64,000 nucleotides of DNA, taken from positions 124,001-188,000 of the forward strand of contig NC_031674.1 of the NCBI RefSeq assembly GCF_001640025.1, read 5' to 3'. Below the pieces are notes generated by a model. The model saw only the letters and a list, made by a program, of their open reading frames with translations, had not been told where the DNA came from and did not search any database. Positions 10,501 through 21,600 of the stretch are shown here, piece by piece; position 1 is the first letter of the stretch, and each line of letters starts with the position of its first letter. Position numbers and translations under genes: made by a program. Origin of the DNA: Sugiyamaella lignohabitans (taxonomy: Eukaryota; Ascomycota; Dipodascomycetes; Dipodascales; Trichomonascaceae).

Positions 10501-12195
10501 TTATAGGTTGACTGCTTTGGCTGTCTTGACAAATCGCTCTATTTTATTCAAGTCCTTAGTACCAGCAGTTTCAACACCACCACTCACATCAACACCAAAC
10601 ACACCTTCAGTCTGTAGGGCGCTAGCCACATTACTCTCATTCAATCCACCAGCAAGAATAAATCTAGCACCAAGGGCTACCTGACTTTTTGCAGACGACC
10701 AATCAACAAGTTTTCCCTCGCCTCCAATTTCTCCGTCAAGGAGTGATATATAATGGTATCCGACGAGAGAACTGTTTGCAAATCCGTCTGTGTTGGGAGT
10801 GAACCGCTTAATAACTGGAACGGGGATTATTCTACACCATTCAAGCGGCTCATCTCCATGAAGCTGAACATAATCTAGGTCCAATTCATGTTGTAGTGAT
10901 AAAATGGTTTCCAGAGGCTGGTTCTGGAATACACCAACAATTGCCGGCCTGCGCTTCGTCTTGGCACGAACAATCCGACTATTCACCTCGAAAACGCTTG
11001 CACCTGATGGAATATTTGTTAATGAGGGCCACGGTGGCAGTAGAGTCTGAGTGGAACCTCGGCGACTTATTGGACTACCAGGATGCTGTGAGATTGACGT
11101 AGAAGAGGACGAATTAAGGGAATTTGGCAACGATGATGTATCTTTGTTTGATAGATGAGTTGCCTTTTGGAATAGAGATGTGGTGCTGGATATCACTGAT
11201 AACCGTCTAGAAGGCTGTGATGTTTGTGACACCGGTGACGGTGAGGGTAGTATAGCAGGGGCCCGACCATAGTTATGAACAGCATCAGATATCTTTTTGG
11301 CGTCTTGGAAGTCTACGGTACGACTTCTCCCCGGTACTAAAATCATTCCAATCATGTCGGCCCCAGATTCAAGAGCTTTAATAGCAGCTTCTACGGTTTT
11401 AATACCACATACTTTGACCAGTGGTGAATTGTCCGAACTGCTAGGAGTAATGCTTGTTGAAATAGTTGATTTGGCCGACTTTGATGAGCTATGCGTTGGT
11501 ACTTGAACCAAATGGGCGTCCATCTTAGGGATATTTTGAACATCTTCAATGAAGATCGCTGAAAAATTGTTATTCGATGGATTATAAGGATTTTGGTCCG
11601 TTATCGTTTGTAAATGTACATGGGCGACCGAACCCTGAAGTGCTGAAGAAACACTAGCAGCAAGCTCTTTATCATCAAAGGTGAAGACTGCAGTCGGTTT
11701 AATGGGTAAAGATAAGAATGCCGTTAGGTGATTGTGGTTTTCGATTGTAACTATCGATGACAGTGCCTGGGCCTTGCATTGTTGGAATTTACTCACTGCA
11801 AAGTCAATAGTTTCAGGGTTGTCATTTCTGAATAAATCGCTAGAATGATATAAAATTCCATCCGACCCAGTGACTGCCGCTTCAACTTCTTCACCAACTA
11901 TATATTCCTGAGTCTTATCAGACTCGCTGGCCCATAGCAAGAGAGGTCGCACCGCTAATCTATTAATAGCGTTTCTGGCTGCTAGATTATGAAGGGTGAT
12001 CCCCGAACAGTTGACAAGTACTGATGCACCTATTTGAGAGAATTGAATGAAGTCGTCCGGCTCAGTATGGGAATGATTTAAATGGCCGACAATAAACGGA
12101 CTTGACGGAGTACAATTCCGACTCTGGGAAAAGATTCTCCGTTGCTCGTCGACAGGGCATCTAGCTTTGTCATTAAAGATTGCAATATCTGCCAT
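10501..12195 (-). CDS. TRP1: Phosphoribosylanthranilate isomerase with a degenerate N-terminal barrel domain
   Basis: The C-terminal part of this 564-aa protein is PRAI, the third step of tryptophan synthesis from anthranilate. It starts at SPLVKVCGIKTVEAA (catalytic Cys263), continues with VGVFQNQP, YVQLHGDE and LAGGLNESNV, and ends with GVDVSGGVET (catalytic Asp536) and KIERFVKTAK. Two oddities stand out. First, about 100 Ser/Pro-rich residues (311-413) interrupt the barrel between the first helix and the VGVF strand. Second, residues 1-255 form an extra domain absent from S. cerevisiae Trp1 (224 aa). It has TIM-barrel-like alternation; the segment around 97-120 (EYIVGEEVEAAVTGSDGILY) resembles the KDFI-to-GADA part of indole-glycerol-phosphate synthase, without its catalytic lysines. 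This suggests a decayed IGPS-PRAI fusion as in TrpC of filamentous fungi (inference). A Gcn4-type site lies 83 bp upstream. Confidence 0.9.
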   Translation of the reverse strand: MADIAIFNDKARCPVDEQRRIFSQSRNCTPSSPFIVGHLNHSHTEPDDFIQFSQIGASVLVNCSGITLHNLAARNAINRLAVRPLLLWASESDKTQEYIVGEEVEAAVTGSDGILYHSSDLFRNDNPETIDFAVSKFQQCKAQALSSIVTIENHNHLTAFLSLPIKPTAVFTFDDKELAASVSSALQGSVAHVHLQTITDQNPYNPSNNNFSAIFIEDVQNIPKMDAHLVQVPTHSSSKSAKSTISTSITPSSSDNSPLVKVCGIKTVEAAIKALESGADMIGMILVPGRSRTVDFQDAKKISDAVHNYGRAPAILPSPSPVSQTSQPSRRLSVISSTTSLFQKATHLSNKDTSSLPNSLNSSSSTSISQHPGSPISRRGSTQTLLPPWPSLTNIPSGASVFEVNSRIVRAKTKRRPAIVGVFQNQPLETILSLQHELDLDYVQLHGDEPLEWCRIIPVPVIKRFTPNTDGFANSSLVGYHYISLLDGEIGGEGKLVDWSSAKSQVALGARFILAGGLNESNVASALQTEGVFGVDVSGGVETAGTKDLNKIERFVKTAKAVNL

Positions 12196-13292
12196 GTTCT
12201 GTATAATTCAGTTTGTTTAGGTGTTGTACAAGTTTTGTAAACTAAAAAAAAAATAAAAAAAACCAGTTAGGTTAAAATGAGTCAAATACTGCACGTTTCA
12301 ACTCCGAAATTGAAATGATTCTTCAATCAAACCAAGTATTCAAGAAAAAAAAACCTCAGACAAAAATTTTCCTTGATAACAAAAAAAGCCAAATCGAAGA
12401 AAATAAGTTGCCTATAAATATACACTGAGGCTGACCTCAAGGTTATCGTGCGTCTAGTGATGTGATCTATGTCACAATTAAAACTTCAGAAATTTGCTGA
12501 TTAGGGCCTAGACTGAAAAAGCAGACTGCTTGCCCACTACCTCGGAAACACTTACCAACTCAAATTTGGGCTGCCTATTCCACCTGACTTCACTGGTATA
12601 CCAAATATCGAAATTTGTTCCTTTATTCTTCTTAAATAGTTTTATCTCCAGTAGTCTAGGTCGGAGCAATCGGCCAAAAAGTAGTTAATGTTAATTCCGA
12701 CCGACAGATCTGTCATGCGCGCGCCAAACTGGTGACAGATGCAGATGGCGGATAGCAGCGGATATAATGAAGATCACCAGCAATCACGCACCTCTGGCTT
12801 CAACGTGAGAGATGTGTGAATTGCGTGTTTTAGATAAGCTCGAAATCCTGTCTAACGGAAGCGGATGGAAAAAAGAAATAGCTACGTTTATAGATTTCTT
12901 TTCATTCATCTTCTCCACTAATGCCTTCCACAACATGTCCACGAGCTGGAGAGATGGTTCGTCCATGCCACTCCTAGTCAGCAAAATGCACTAAAACTGG
13001 GAAACTATACTGGACACTAAACAGGAAGCTAGATCTGGACCCTAAAATCGGGACACTGAATCTGGGAAAATGTAGTTTATATTGCATGATCGGCGTGGCT
13101 CGGTCAATGATGCACCGTTTAGCATTTGGCCGATTCCCGGCTGTTGGCATGGTCTAGATGTACTTATCGAAGAAATATGGACCCTGCATACGCAGCAGCA
13201 ATATACTTCACCAAAAACTCAGCCGTGCTGAAAAATCGAAATCTAAGGCAGTCATACTAATCATCTAGGATACTGTCATAGATCCACACACT
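12196..13292. other. Divergent TRP1/SUA5 intergenic region
   Basis: It contains the TRP1 promoter (poly-A tracts and Gcn4-type site) and, at the right end, the SUA5 leader. Two overlapping antisense ORFs at 12784-12994 show no protein-like features. An open frame without ATG runs from after TAG at 13266 into SUA5 and has targeting-peptide character. A TACTAAT...CTAG string ending at 13268 could be a 3' splice site for an upstream exon. Confidence 0.5.
12278..12284. promoter_or_regulatory. Gcn4-type site upstream of TRP1
   Basis: TGAGTCA (TGACTCA on the TRP1 strand) lies 83 bp before the TRP1 ATG, next to a poly-A tract (12243-12262) of the kind that excludes nucleosomes. Gcn4 control of tryptophan genes is established in yeasts. 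The heptamer alone is expected several times by chance in 64 kb, so position and gene identity carry the weight. Confidence 0.5.
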
Positions 13293-13433
13293 TTGTCCAC
13301 AACGTTTTCACTGAGATCAGTTAGATTTGGTGCCAGTCAATGGCCTAGACTTGGTTGTAGAATAGGTCGTCTTGTGACAACCGCTGCTACTACCACAAAA
13401 TCAACATTATCTACAACCTCTAAAGCCGGCACC

Positions 13434-14573
13434 ATGTATACTAAGGTACTGCCTGTGGATCCTGAATCTATTCGGTTTGATCCTGATGATATTAATAAGC
13501 CACCCTCTATTGCAAGTCCATCGAGCACTTTGGATAACTTGAATGAGGCCGTGAAAATATTACAGACTAGTCACGACCCGGTGGCATTCCCTACCGAGAC
13601 AGTTTATGGTCTAGGGGCGTCGGCATTAGACACAGAGTCTGCTAGAGCAATATACACTGCCAAGAACAGGCCAGCTGATAATCCTTTAATTATCCATGTC
13701 TCTTCCATTGAACAGCTTGAGAGACGGTTGCTACCCGCTGGAGAGCGAGTTCCTGAAATATATAGGGGGCTAATTAACAAGTTCTGGCCTGGCCCTCTAA
13801 CTATTATTCTCCCAGTACCTGACCCTACAGCCATTTCGCCCGTCTGTACCCATGGCCAAAGCACATTTGCTGTTCGATTACCAGCCAATCCAGTAGCCCG
13901 CGCACTAATATCACTGTCTGATTTGCCCCTGGCTGCTCCTTCTGCCAATGCCTCTACAAAGCCAAGCCCGACCCAGGCTCAACACGTATTTACCGACTTA
14001 AAAGGAAAGATTCCACTTATTCTTGATGGGGGATCTTCTGATATTGGTGTCGAGTCAACAGTAGTGGATGGATTAAGCAACCCGCCAATGTTGCTGCGGC
14101 CTGGTGGTGTATCTATCGAGCAAATTAGGGAGTTCGGCGGTCCTTCATGGCAGAATGTCGTGGTTGGTCGAGCGACTGCGAAATCTGATGAGGTGGTTAG
14201 GACCCCAGGAATGAAATATAAGCATTACTCGCCAAGAGCACCATTAACATTATTTATTGGCTGTACTGAACAGCAACTCATCGATTATGTCATCAGATCC
14301 AATCCTTCTTCGGTTGGATTATTAACCACCAGACACTTTAACCAAAAAGAACTGGCCAAAACCTTGCGGCAGCTACCAGGACATATCACTGTTCATGACA
14401 AGTCACTTGGTCAGAGCGGTGCCGATATTTCTCGAAATTTATTTGCATCATTTAGAGAAATGGACGCGAAGGGGGTGGATTTGATCCTGGTAGAAGGAAT
14501 TGATGAACAAAACGAGGGACTTGCGATTATGAATAGAGCTCGCAAGGCTGCTTCGACTGTTATTTCAGCTTGA
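13434..14573 (+). CDS. SUA5: Threonylcarbamoyl-AMP synthase Sua5
   Basis: The 379-aa enzyme makes threonylcarbamoyl-AMP from Thr, bicarbonate and ATP, the first step of t6A37 formation on ANN-decoding tRNAs. The YrdC domain shows FPTETVYGLG, the NRPADNPLIIH block, the KFWPGPLTIIL strand and the PSANASTKPSPT loop. The separate C-terminal Sua5 domain follows the linker TPGMKYKHYSPRAP. The first in-frame ATG is 13434 (ACCATGT, A at -3), giving a start MYTKVLPVDP like cytosolic Sua5. The frame is open for 47 further codons upstream to a TTG at 13293. That segment has five Arg, two Lys and no acidic residue, as in a mitochondrial presequence. Sua5 serves both compartments in yeast, so a longer isoform starting at a near-cognate codon or from a spliced exon is likely. 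Confidence 0.92.
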   Translation: MYTKVLPVDPESIRFDPDDINKPPSIASPSSTLDNLNEAVKILQTSHDPVAFPTETVYGLGASALDTESARAIYTAKNRPADNPLIIHVSSIEQLERRLLPAGERVPEIYRGLINKFWPGPLTIILPVPDPTAISPVCTHGQSTFAVRLPANPVARALISLSDLPLAAPSANASTKPSPTQAQHVFTDLKGKIPLILDGGSSDIGVESTVVDGLSNPPMLLRPGGVSIEQIREFGGPSWQNVVVGRATAKSDEVVRTPGMKYKHYSPRAPLTLFIGCTEQQLIDYVIRSNPSSVGLLTTRHFNQKELAKTLRQLPGHITVHDKSLGQSGADISRNLFASFREMDAKGVDLILVEGIDEQNEGLAIMNRARKAASTVISA

Positions 14574-14694
14574 TACATTTTAATGTAATATTAATTTAAT
14601 TTTCTTATAATATACTTTATCATGTCATAATTTTCTACATAAATGTCGATAATGTTCTACGAACAGAGCTTGTTGAGGCAATTTTACCTCGTCT

Positions 14695-17475
14695 TTATAC
14701 AGCATTGGAGTAGCGAGACATCCATTCGTTTTTGCGCACATAATGCTTGCGGATCTCATCGACAATAAGGACACTACTGGAAAGTGCGATAAGAAGGATC
14801 AGGTCCGAAAGGTATAGGGCCTCAGTTTGAAAAATGGCTTGGAAAAATGGAACATAAATGACAGCCATTTGACCAAGGAGAGAGAATCCCACTGCAAAGT
14901 TGAACATTTTATTGGAGAAAAGGCCAATTTCCAAAACACTTTTAGTGGTCGAACGACAGGAAAGTGCGTTGAACATATCGAAAAATACAAAACAGGTGAA
15001 TGACATTGTCGTGTCTCTAGCCGTTACCACGTTGTCGCTCATTTCACGTACATAAACAAAGAGGGTACCAAAGACTATGAGAAGACCAGATTGGAACACC
15101 CTTTGAACAAGAGACCTGGTTAATACATGATCGTTTCGAGAACGGGGAGGCTTTGTCATAACAACGGGGTCAACAGGTTCAACACCTAAAGATTGGGCTG
15201 GGGGACCATCCATAAGAATATTAATCCACAGAATTTGCATTGCATTTAATGGATTAGGCAGCTTAAACAACGTAGAAAGTACGACCAAAGTAAGGGCAGC
15301 AACCGAAGTTGAGAGCTGGAATGCGAGGAAATTTTGAATATTAGAAAAAATAGCCTTGCCCTCTTTGATGGCATTGAGAATAGTGTTGAAATCATCATCT
15401 ACAAGTACCATATCGGCAGCTTCCTTAGCTACATCTGTACCACTTTCACCCATACTGATGCCGATATCAGCCAATTTGAGAGCAGGAGCATCATTGACAC
15501 CATCACCCGTCATGGCAACGACATCACCACGGGCTTGCAAAGCACGGACAATATTCAGCTTGTTCTCCGGCGAAGTACGGGCAAACACAGTAACATAAGA
15601 AATAGCTTCTGCCAGTTCTTTAGTTGACAGACGTTCCAGGGTCTCGCCAGTCATCACCGAGCGTTCCCCGTTAAGTGGCATGCCAATTTGTTTAGCAATA
15701 GTAGAAGCAGTTGCCTCGCTATCACCAGTGATCATAATAACCTTAACACTTCCCTGCATCAATCTATTGATTGAATTGTTCACACCGGGTCTAGGAGGAT
15801 CGTACATGCCAATCAAACCAGCAAATACCAAGTCTTGAAGGTTTTCGGTATCCTGAGATGGCTTTAATGAGTAGGCAAATGCCAAAATTCTAACTCCTTC
15901 AAGTGCCATAGTGGTAGCAACATCATTAATGGCCTTGGAACTCTTTTCATCGATAGTGCCATTTGGCTTACCCTTGGCATCGACATACTTCTTACAAAGA
16001 GGAAGTATCCTTTCGACGGCACCCTTAACATATACAGTAGAGTTCGTGGCATCTCCACTATGAGCAGAGACAGCCATCCACTTACGAGAAGACGAAAATG
16101 GTGTCTCACTAACACGAGTTCTAGTGTTACGAGCATCTTCCAAACCAAACTTGTCAAGAACATCAATAAGAGCAACATCTGTGGGATTTCCAATATGCTT
16201 ACCAGTTTCTTCTGAAGTCCTGGTGTTGTTACAAAAGTTACCTACCTGTAACATGACTGGTAGTGCAGGGTTATCAGTTACATGGTGCGTAAGCTCATTG
16301 ACAGTACTATGGGAGTCGATTGTCAGCCATGATTTTGACGTAGAACCCATGCCAACCGTCCACAGTTTAGTCACGGTCATGCGATTTTTGGTCAAAGTGC
16401 CAGTCTTATCACTACAGATAACATTAACCGATCCGAGAGTTTCAACGCTTGGCAGACGACGCATAATAGCTTTTTCCTCCGCCATACGAAGTACGCCGAG
16501 TGCCAATGTCACAGTGACAATAATTGGCAATCCTTCAGGAATAGCCGCAACTGCTAATGATACTCCGATTTGGAACATGTCCAACCATGAGCGGCCTTGG
16601 ATAACACCAATCAAACAAATCATACCGATGACACCAAAACTCATTAAAGAGAGTTCCTTGCCAAGTTTGTCCATGGAAATTTGTAATGGAGTCTTGGGCT
16701 TGTCGATTTCAGCCATCATTTCAAACACGCTGCCAAACTCGGTGTTATGACCAGTTCCAACTACAATACCAGAACCATTACCAGCACAAACCAAGGTGCC
16801 CATGAATGCAATACATGTCCTGTCAGATACAGGAATAGTTCCAAGCGGAGATTCAGTTTTAACCTCTTGAATGTCTTTGTGAACAGGATGGGGCTCTCCA
16901 GTAAGGTTACTTTCATCAATACTTAAGCCAGCGGCTTCGGTGATTCTAACATCAGCAGGAATACGATCACCCACTGAAAAATGAACCAAATCGCCAGGGA
17001 CCAAATTGGATGCTAATACAGTCGATGAGTGATTTCCTCTAGTAAGATGGCATGAGGGTGGAACCAACTTATTTAATGCTTCTAAAGATTGTTCGGATCG
17101 GTATTCTTGCACAAATCCGACCGTAACTACAATGAAAATGGCTACTGTAATACTAACAGCATCATCAATATTTCCCATTATAAAACTAATGGCGGCCGAA
17201 CCAATTAATAGTAATATCAAAGGGTTCTCATAAAATTGTTGTAAAAATCTGATTCCTAAAGAATCCTGTTCTTGGCCCGTCAACTCATTAGGGCCATGCA
17301 CACTTTTCCTATAATTAACATCTTGGGATGATTCTAAACCAACTGTCAATGAAGTGTGTAGCCTGGCAGCAGTTTCTTCGCTAGAGAGTGAACAATACGT
17401 GGCTGCTGGTAACTGACCATTTGCTATAGGGGTGGGGCCCGTCTCTACCCGGCCGTTGGAACTTTTCTCAGACAT
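14695..17475 (-). CDS. PMR1: Golgi Ca2+/Mn2+ P-type ATPase (SPCA type)
   Basis: This is a 926-aa P2A-type ATPase, close to S. cerevisiae Pmr1 (950 aa). It pumps Ca2+ and Mn2+ into the Golgi, where Mn2+ supports glycosylation. Visible motifs are the actuator loop LTGEPHPVH, the PEGLPI of membrane helix 4, the phosphorylation site DKTGTLT (Asp near residue 350), KGAVERIL in the nucleotide domain, MITGDSEAT, and the hinge [11 protein letters not shown] (near 658). The N-terminal region with SVHGPNEL and the short C-terminus are SPCA-like rather than SERCA-like. The reading frame is intact. It is tail-to-tail with SUA5, with only 121 bp between the stops. Confidence 0.95.
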   Translation of the reverse strand: MSEKSSNGRVETGPTPIANGQLPAATYCSLSSEETAARLHTSLTVGLESSQDVNYRKSVHGPNELTGQEQDSLGIRFLQQFYENPLILLLIGSAAISFIMGNIDDAVSITVAIFIVVTVGFVQEYRSEQSLEALNKLVPPSCHLTRGNHSSTVLASNLVPGDLVHFSVGDRIPADVRITEAAGLSIDESNLTGEPHPVHKDIQEVKTESPLGTIPVSDRTCIAFMGTLVCAGNGSGIVVGTGHNTEFGSVFEMMAEIDKPKTPLQISMDKLGKELSLMSFGVIGMICLIGVIQGRSWLDMFQIGVSLAVAAIPEGLPIIVTVTLALGVLRMAEEKAIMRRLPSVETLGSVNVICSDKTGTLTKNRMTVTKLWTVGMGSTSKSWLTIDSHSTVNELTHHVTDNPALPVMLQVGNFCNNTRTSEETGKHIGNPTDVALIDVLDKFGLEDARNTRTRVSETPFSSSRKWMAVSAHSGDATNSTVYVKGAVERILPLCKKYVDAKGKPNGTIDEKSSKAINDVATTMALEGVRILAFAYSLKPSQDTENLQDLVFAGLIGMYDPPRPGVNNSINRLMQGSVKVIMITGDSEATASTIAKQIGMPLNGERSVMTGETLERLSTKELAEAISYVTVFARTSPENKLNIVRALQARGDVVAMTGDGVNDAPALKLADIGISMGESGTDVAKEAADMVLVDDDFNTILNAIKEGKAIFSNIQNFLAFQLSTSVAALTLVVLSTLFKLPNPLNAMQILWINILMDGPPAQSLGVEPVDPVVMTKPPRSRNDHVLTRSLVQRVFQSGLLIVFGTLFVYVREMSDNVVTARDTTMSFTCFVFFDMFNALSCRSTTKSVLEIGLFSNKMFNFAVGFSLLGQMAVIYVPFFQAIFQTEALYLSDLILLIALSSSVLIVDEIRKHYVRKNEWMSRYSNAV

Positions 17476-18678
17476 CTAAGTAGGTTAGAACAATAGTTCC
17501 AAAAGACACGTTCCAATAATTGGTTTTGTAAGCTACACTCACTCTTCCTTATCGAGATCAAATAAATTTCACTGAATAAATCGGTAGGTGTGACCCGCAC
17601 AAACTGCAAAATACCACTATCCTCCTCACAATTTTTATGATATATCAGAGAAATTCTGTTAATCCTAGAAACCGTCAGTGACTTCTTGCCCTGCTGATAT
17701 TCATAAAATATTGATCACTTTCTAGAAAAGAGCCGTGTGTTTTTTTTTTTGTTGAAGAACTGGCAAAAAAGCTGGAAGAGCCAGTGCACGACGCTAATCA
17801 AAGTTCCACGTTAAGCTCAGGTGAAACTGCAGTGTAAGACTTCTTTTGAGGCAAGGCTGAGTAGTCAAGCTTTAAATTGACGCGCCTTGCAGGCCTCCAC
17901 GCGCTTGGTGATATTGATGGTTGGGAGTAAATAAATAGGTGGGGCGAGGTCAATCGATAAGACGGGTGGGGGTCGAGCTATTGATCAGAGCCTTTCAGAC
18001 ATCGGGGAAACCCCTGGACAAGCTACCTTGTGTCTTCCTAGATTACCTCAGCTAACTATGGGTCCCTGATACTGAGTTTCCTGGAGAGTTGGGGTCACCA
18101 TATCTTGTGTTTCTATTTGTTTTCACTTACATATATAACTGTTATCTGCTTACTGCCTTGGTGAGGTCGTTCAGACGCTTCGCATATTTAAAGTTTGAGA
18201 GGAGTTCATAGATCGATTGGCGTATATTCCGTAGTGTCTGCTTTGGGTTTTGGCCATTTAATTGGGACTTAAATAAAGCGCTTAATTTAGCTATAGCTTG
18301 TAGGTTATTTATTTGATTTCTTGTTTCCGATATCACTAGCTATATTTGTGGCAGTGAAATATATGATCACTGGGTCTAAGTGCCTGGCAGTATTTATCAG
18401 CATACTGATAGAGTTGCAGAACAAGACCTTGCAATGAGCTTCATGTGGTTGGGAGCCGGGGATTGTCGCACAAATTTGTCAGTTTGAGAACACAAAGTTG
18501 AAACTTTATGTCTGTATTCATAAATGTTGCACTGATAAGCGATTTCTTGAGGTGTTTTTAAAACCAACGGGTCATTCTCGTTTATAAGTTTTTGATCATG
18601 TAGACGAAGAGTCTGCTAAAGTAAGTGGCAGTGATTCCAGTTGTACATTATTCTAATATGTAAATCTATAGCTTTTAC
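17476..18678. other. PMR1 promoter side and MET10 3' flank
   Basis: The segment holds the PMR1 upstream region (with an 11-T run near 17740) and the MET10 3' flank. A minus-strand open frame of 64 codons at 18142-18336 encodes a basic, helix-prone peptide, but its first codon is GTG just downstream of a stop. There is no ATG and no clear splice acceptor with a branch site, so it could be a gene remnant or chance. Nothing else is recognisable. Confidence 0.4.
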
Positions 18679-21600
18679 TTAATAAACCTCCAAGATATAT
18701 CTCTCCTGTTCCTTGAGATTTTCGATTTCTCTGGCAGCGTCGATAGTCTCACCACGGGTAGCAGCTTCTGTAGCAACAATATCAGCCAATGCACCTGAGA
18801 TATCAGGAACTGGCCAAGTAGGGCCACAGAGATAGAAGCTACCGCCTTTAGTGACGAAAGCATCAATGAGCTTTTCTTTGGCTTGCTTAATACGATCTTG
18901 GATGTAAATCTTTTGAGGTTGGTCTCTTGAGAAAGCAGCACCAATATACGTGAGGATACCAGCGTTCTTGTAAGCTTCGAACAGCTCACCATAAAGGTAT
19001 TCTTGACGCTGGTGACGAGATCCCAAAAAGAGGTAGATATCACCAATTTCATAACCCTGAGCCTTTTGCCAAGCCTTCTCCTCCAAAAATGCCTTGAAAG
19101 GAGCAAGACCAGTACCAAGACCAGACATAATGATAGGTGCCTTGGTATCATGTGGTAATTTCATAACAGAAGGCTTAACAGATACAACCACTTCATCACC
19201 AGCAGAGAGGCCAGAAAGGAACTTAGAACATTGACCGAATCTCTTACGTCCTCTCGAGTCAACCCAGTCCACAACCACAATCAACAGATGAACAGCATTG
19301 GGGTGAACCTTTTGGGAAGAAGCAATTGAATACTCACGACGCTTCAAGGGGGCAACTATCTCAACAAGTTGGGCAATGGTTGGGTGAGCCGAAGAGAATT
19401 CATGCAAGATATCAGCGTAAGTATCGAAATCTTCTTCAGCACGCTTCTTGAGTTCAGCAGCACCTTCAGCGGAAGCCAGCTTTTCAAGATGGCTCTTTTC
19501 CTTGGGATTGGTGGCATAGGTAGCAAGAGACTCATAAAACTTCTTTGGTGGTTTACCAAAAATATCAAGATTATCCTTAAGAACATGGTAGGTAGTCTTT
19601 GCCTCTTCGTAAACATCACCATCTTCGCGAGCTGGAATAGAAACAATTTCATGGGGGTCCAATCCATACCATTCAATAAACTCATTAACTTGCTCAGTGC
19701 TGTTGGGGGCATGAACACCTAGAGCTTCGCCAATAGCGTAGGTTAAGCCAGTGCCAGTAATATCCAGTTCCAGGTGGAAGATATGTCTATCATAGTCGGC
19801 GGGAGTGACACGCTCATTGACTTGAACCTTGGAAACAAAATTCTTGACAGAGAGGTCAGGACGAAGCTCGGATTGAACTCCATATGCTTCCTTGAAAGTG
19901 ACCTTCTTGGCAGCATCAACCCAAGTGAGGGATTCTGGTACAACATTCAACTCTTGTTCAATAGTACCTGCCAACTTGTTGGCAGTGAATGAAGTAGGGT
20001 AGACGAATGACGAACTAAGCTCAACAGTCTGGTCAACTTTAGCCCACTCCTCAGGAACACTGGCAGAAGACAATCCGATTTCAGCTACCTTCTCAATTAA
20101 GCTAGCAACAGTCGCAGCCACAAGTTCAGTATCGACGCCATTGGCTGTAACAATCTTAGTTGTAATCTCATTAAGAGTGAGCTGAGGATAGGCAGTCTTC
20201 CAGAAAGCAATCTGCTGAACCATAGTCTGGGTACGGCCAAGAGTTTCAGGATTTTCTCCAATAGCTTCGTAGTCAACAGTGGATAATCGAACCTTCTTTT
20301 CAGCAATAGACTTCTTGGCAGCATTGTTCAGAACTTTCTCAACTTCTTCTGCTGCGTGCTTACTGGAAATCAAGAGAGTGGCACCATTACGGGCGTTCTC
20401 AAGAACATTATACTCGTTCAAAATCTTTACATCGTTAACGAATACAACGTCAGCCTTTTGAACAGGGTAGGGAGCTTCCAGAGGCTGGTGAGAAACGCGG
20501 ATACTACTCTCAACAACGCCACCTAAGGTCTCGTTGTCATGGGCAGAGAAATAATTCACGGCTACAGTAGGATCCAAAGACAAAGTATGAGCCAATGTAG
20601 CAGCTGCAGTTGCAGACTTGGAAGTATCAACATCCCAGAAAGTGAACTGCTTGGTAGACTCAGAGATAAGGTCAGAAGGCGAACTGTTCAAAAGCTCAAA
20701 TACTTCAGTAGGAGTCCACACAGTCTCACGCGAGTATTTGGCATCAGCAACAGTAGGGGCTGAACCATTAAAGCCATACTTCATAAGAACGCTAGTGGCA
20801 ACGTCAGAGTAAAGCCCAGAGTGCACACGAGAGTCATCAACCTGTCCCTGGTTCTCAACTTGACCGAGAACGATAATCTTCTTAGTACTGCTAGGAAGTA
20901 ATCTCAAGAACTCTTGGTCAAGGAAGGGGCTGTACAAACGCACATTAACAGCACCAACATTTGGAAGAGCTTGTACAACCTGGGAAGCAATAACTCCCTC
21001 AACGGAACCGAAGCTAACAATAACAGTCTCGGCATTAGCATCTCCTGAGTATTCAAAAGGTCTATAGCTAGTACCAAGACTAGCATTCAAGTTTTCGAAA
21101 GTAGACAAGATCTTTGAAGAGAGAGATCCCTCGCTAGCCTTAATAGCATCGTATTTGTTTGAGACATCAACAGCATCCAGAACATTGTTGGTACGACTAG
21201 TTTCACGGACTCCACGGACACCCTCATAAACATGAATAGTAGGCAGGACTCTGCTCAAGGCAGTTGCCAATAGAGCAATATGTTGGGCATCGTTGACGGA
21301 AAGAGATGAGATCAAACCGAGACCAAGATCTCTGGAAATGTGGGCTGCGGGAAGATAGTCGGTAACGAGCTTACCGGTCTCAGTAGCATAATCGACAGCA
21401 GCTATTTGGAAAACAAGAGGGGTCTTGTAATCCTCCTCCAAAGCAAACTGAGCCAAGACTGGCTTCATATACTCAAGGGTAGCGGAAGAAGCCAAAACAG
21501 TTTGAACCTCCGAGTTGATACCTCCTCGGTTATAAAGATAACCCAATAACACCGAAGCAGCACCAATTCTAGACTCGAGTTTGTGCAACTGAGGAGTGAT

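Noticed and set aside
18142..18336. 64-codon minus-strand frame near the MET10 3' end
   Set aside because: It lacks ATG, and no branch-site plus acceptor pair precedes it; kept only as a remark on the spacer.
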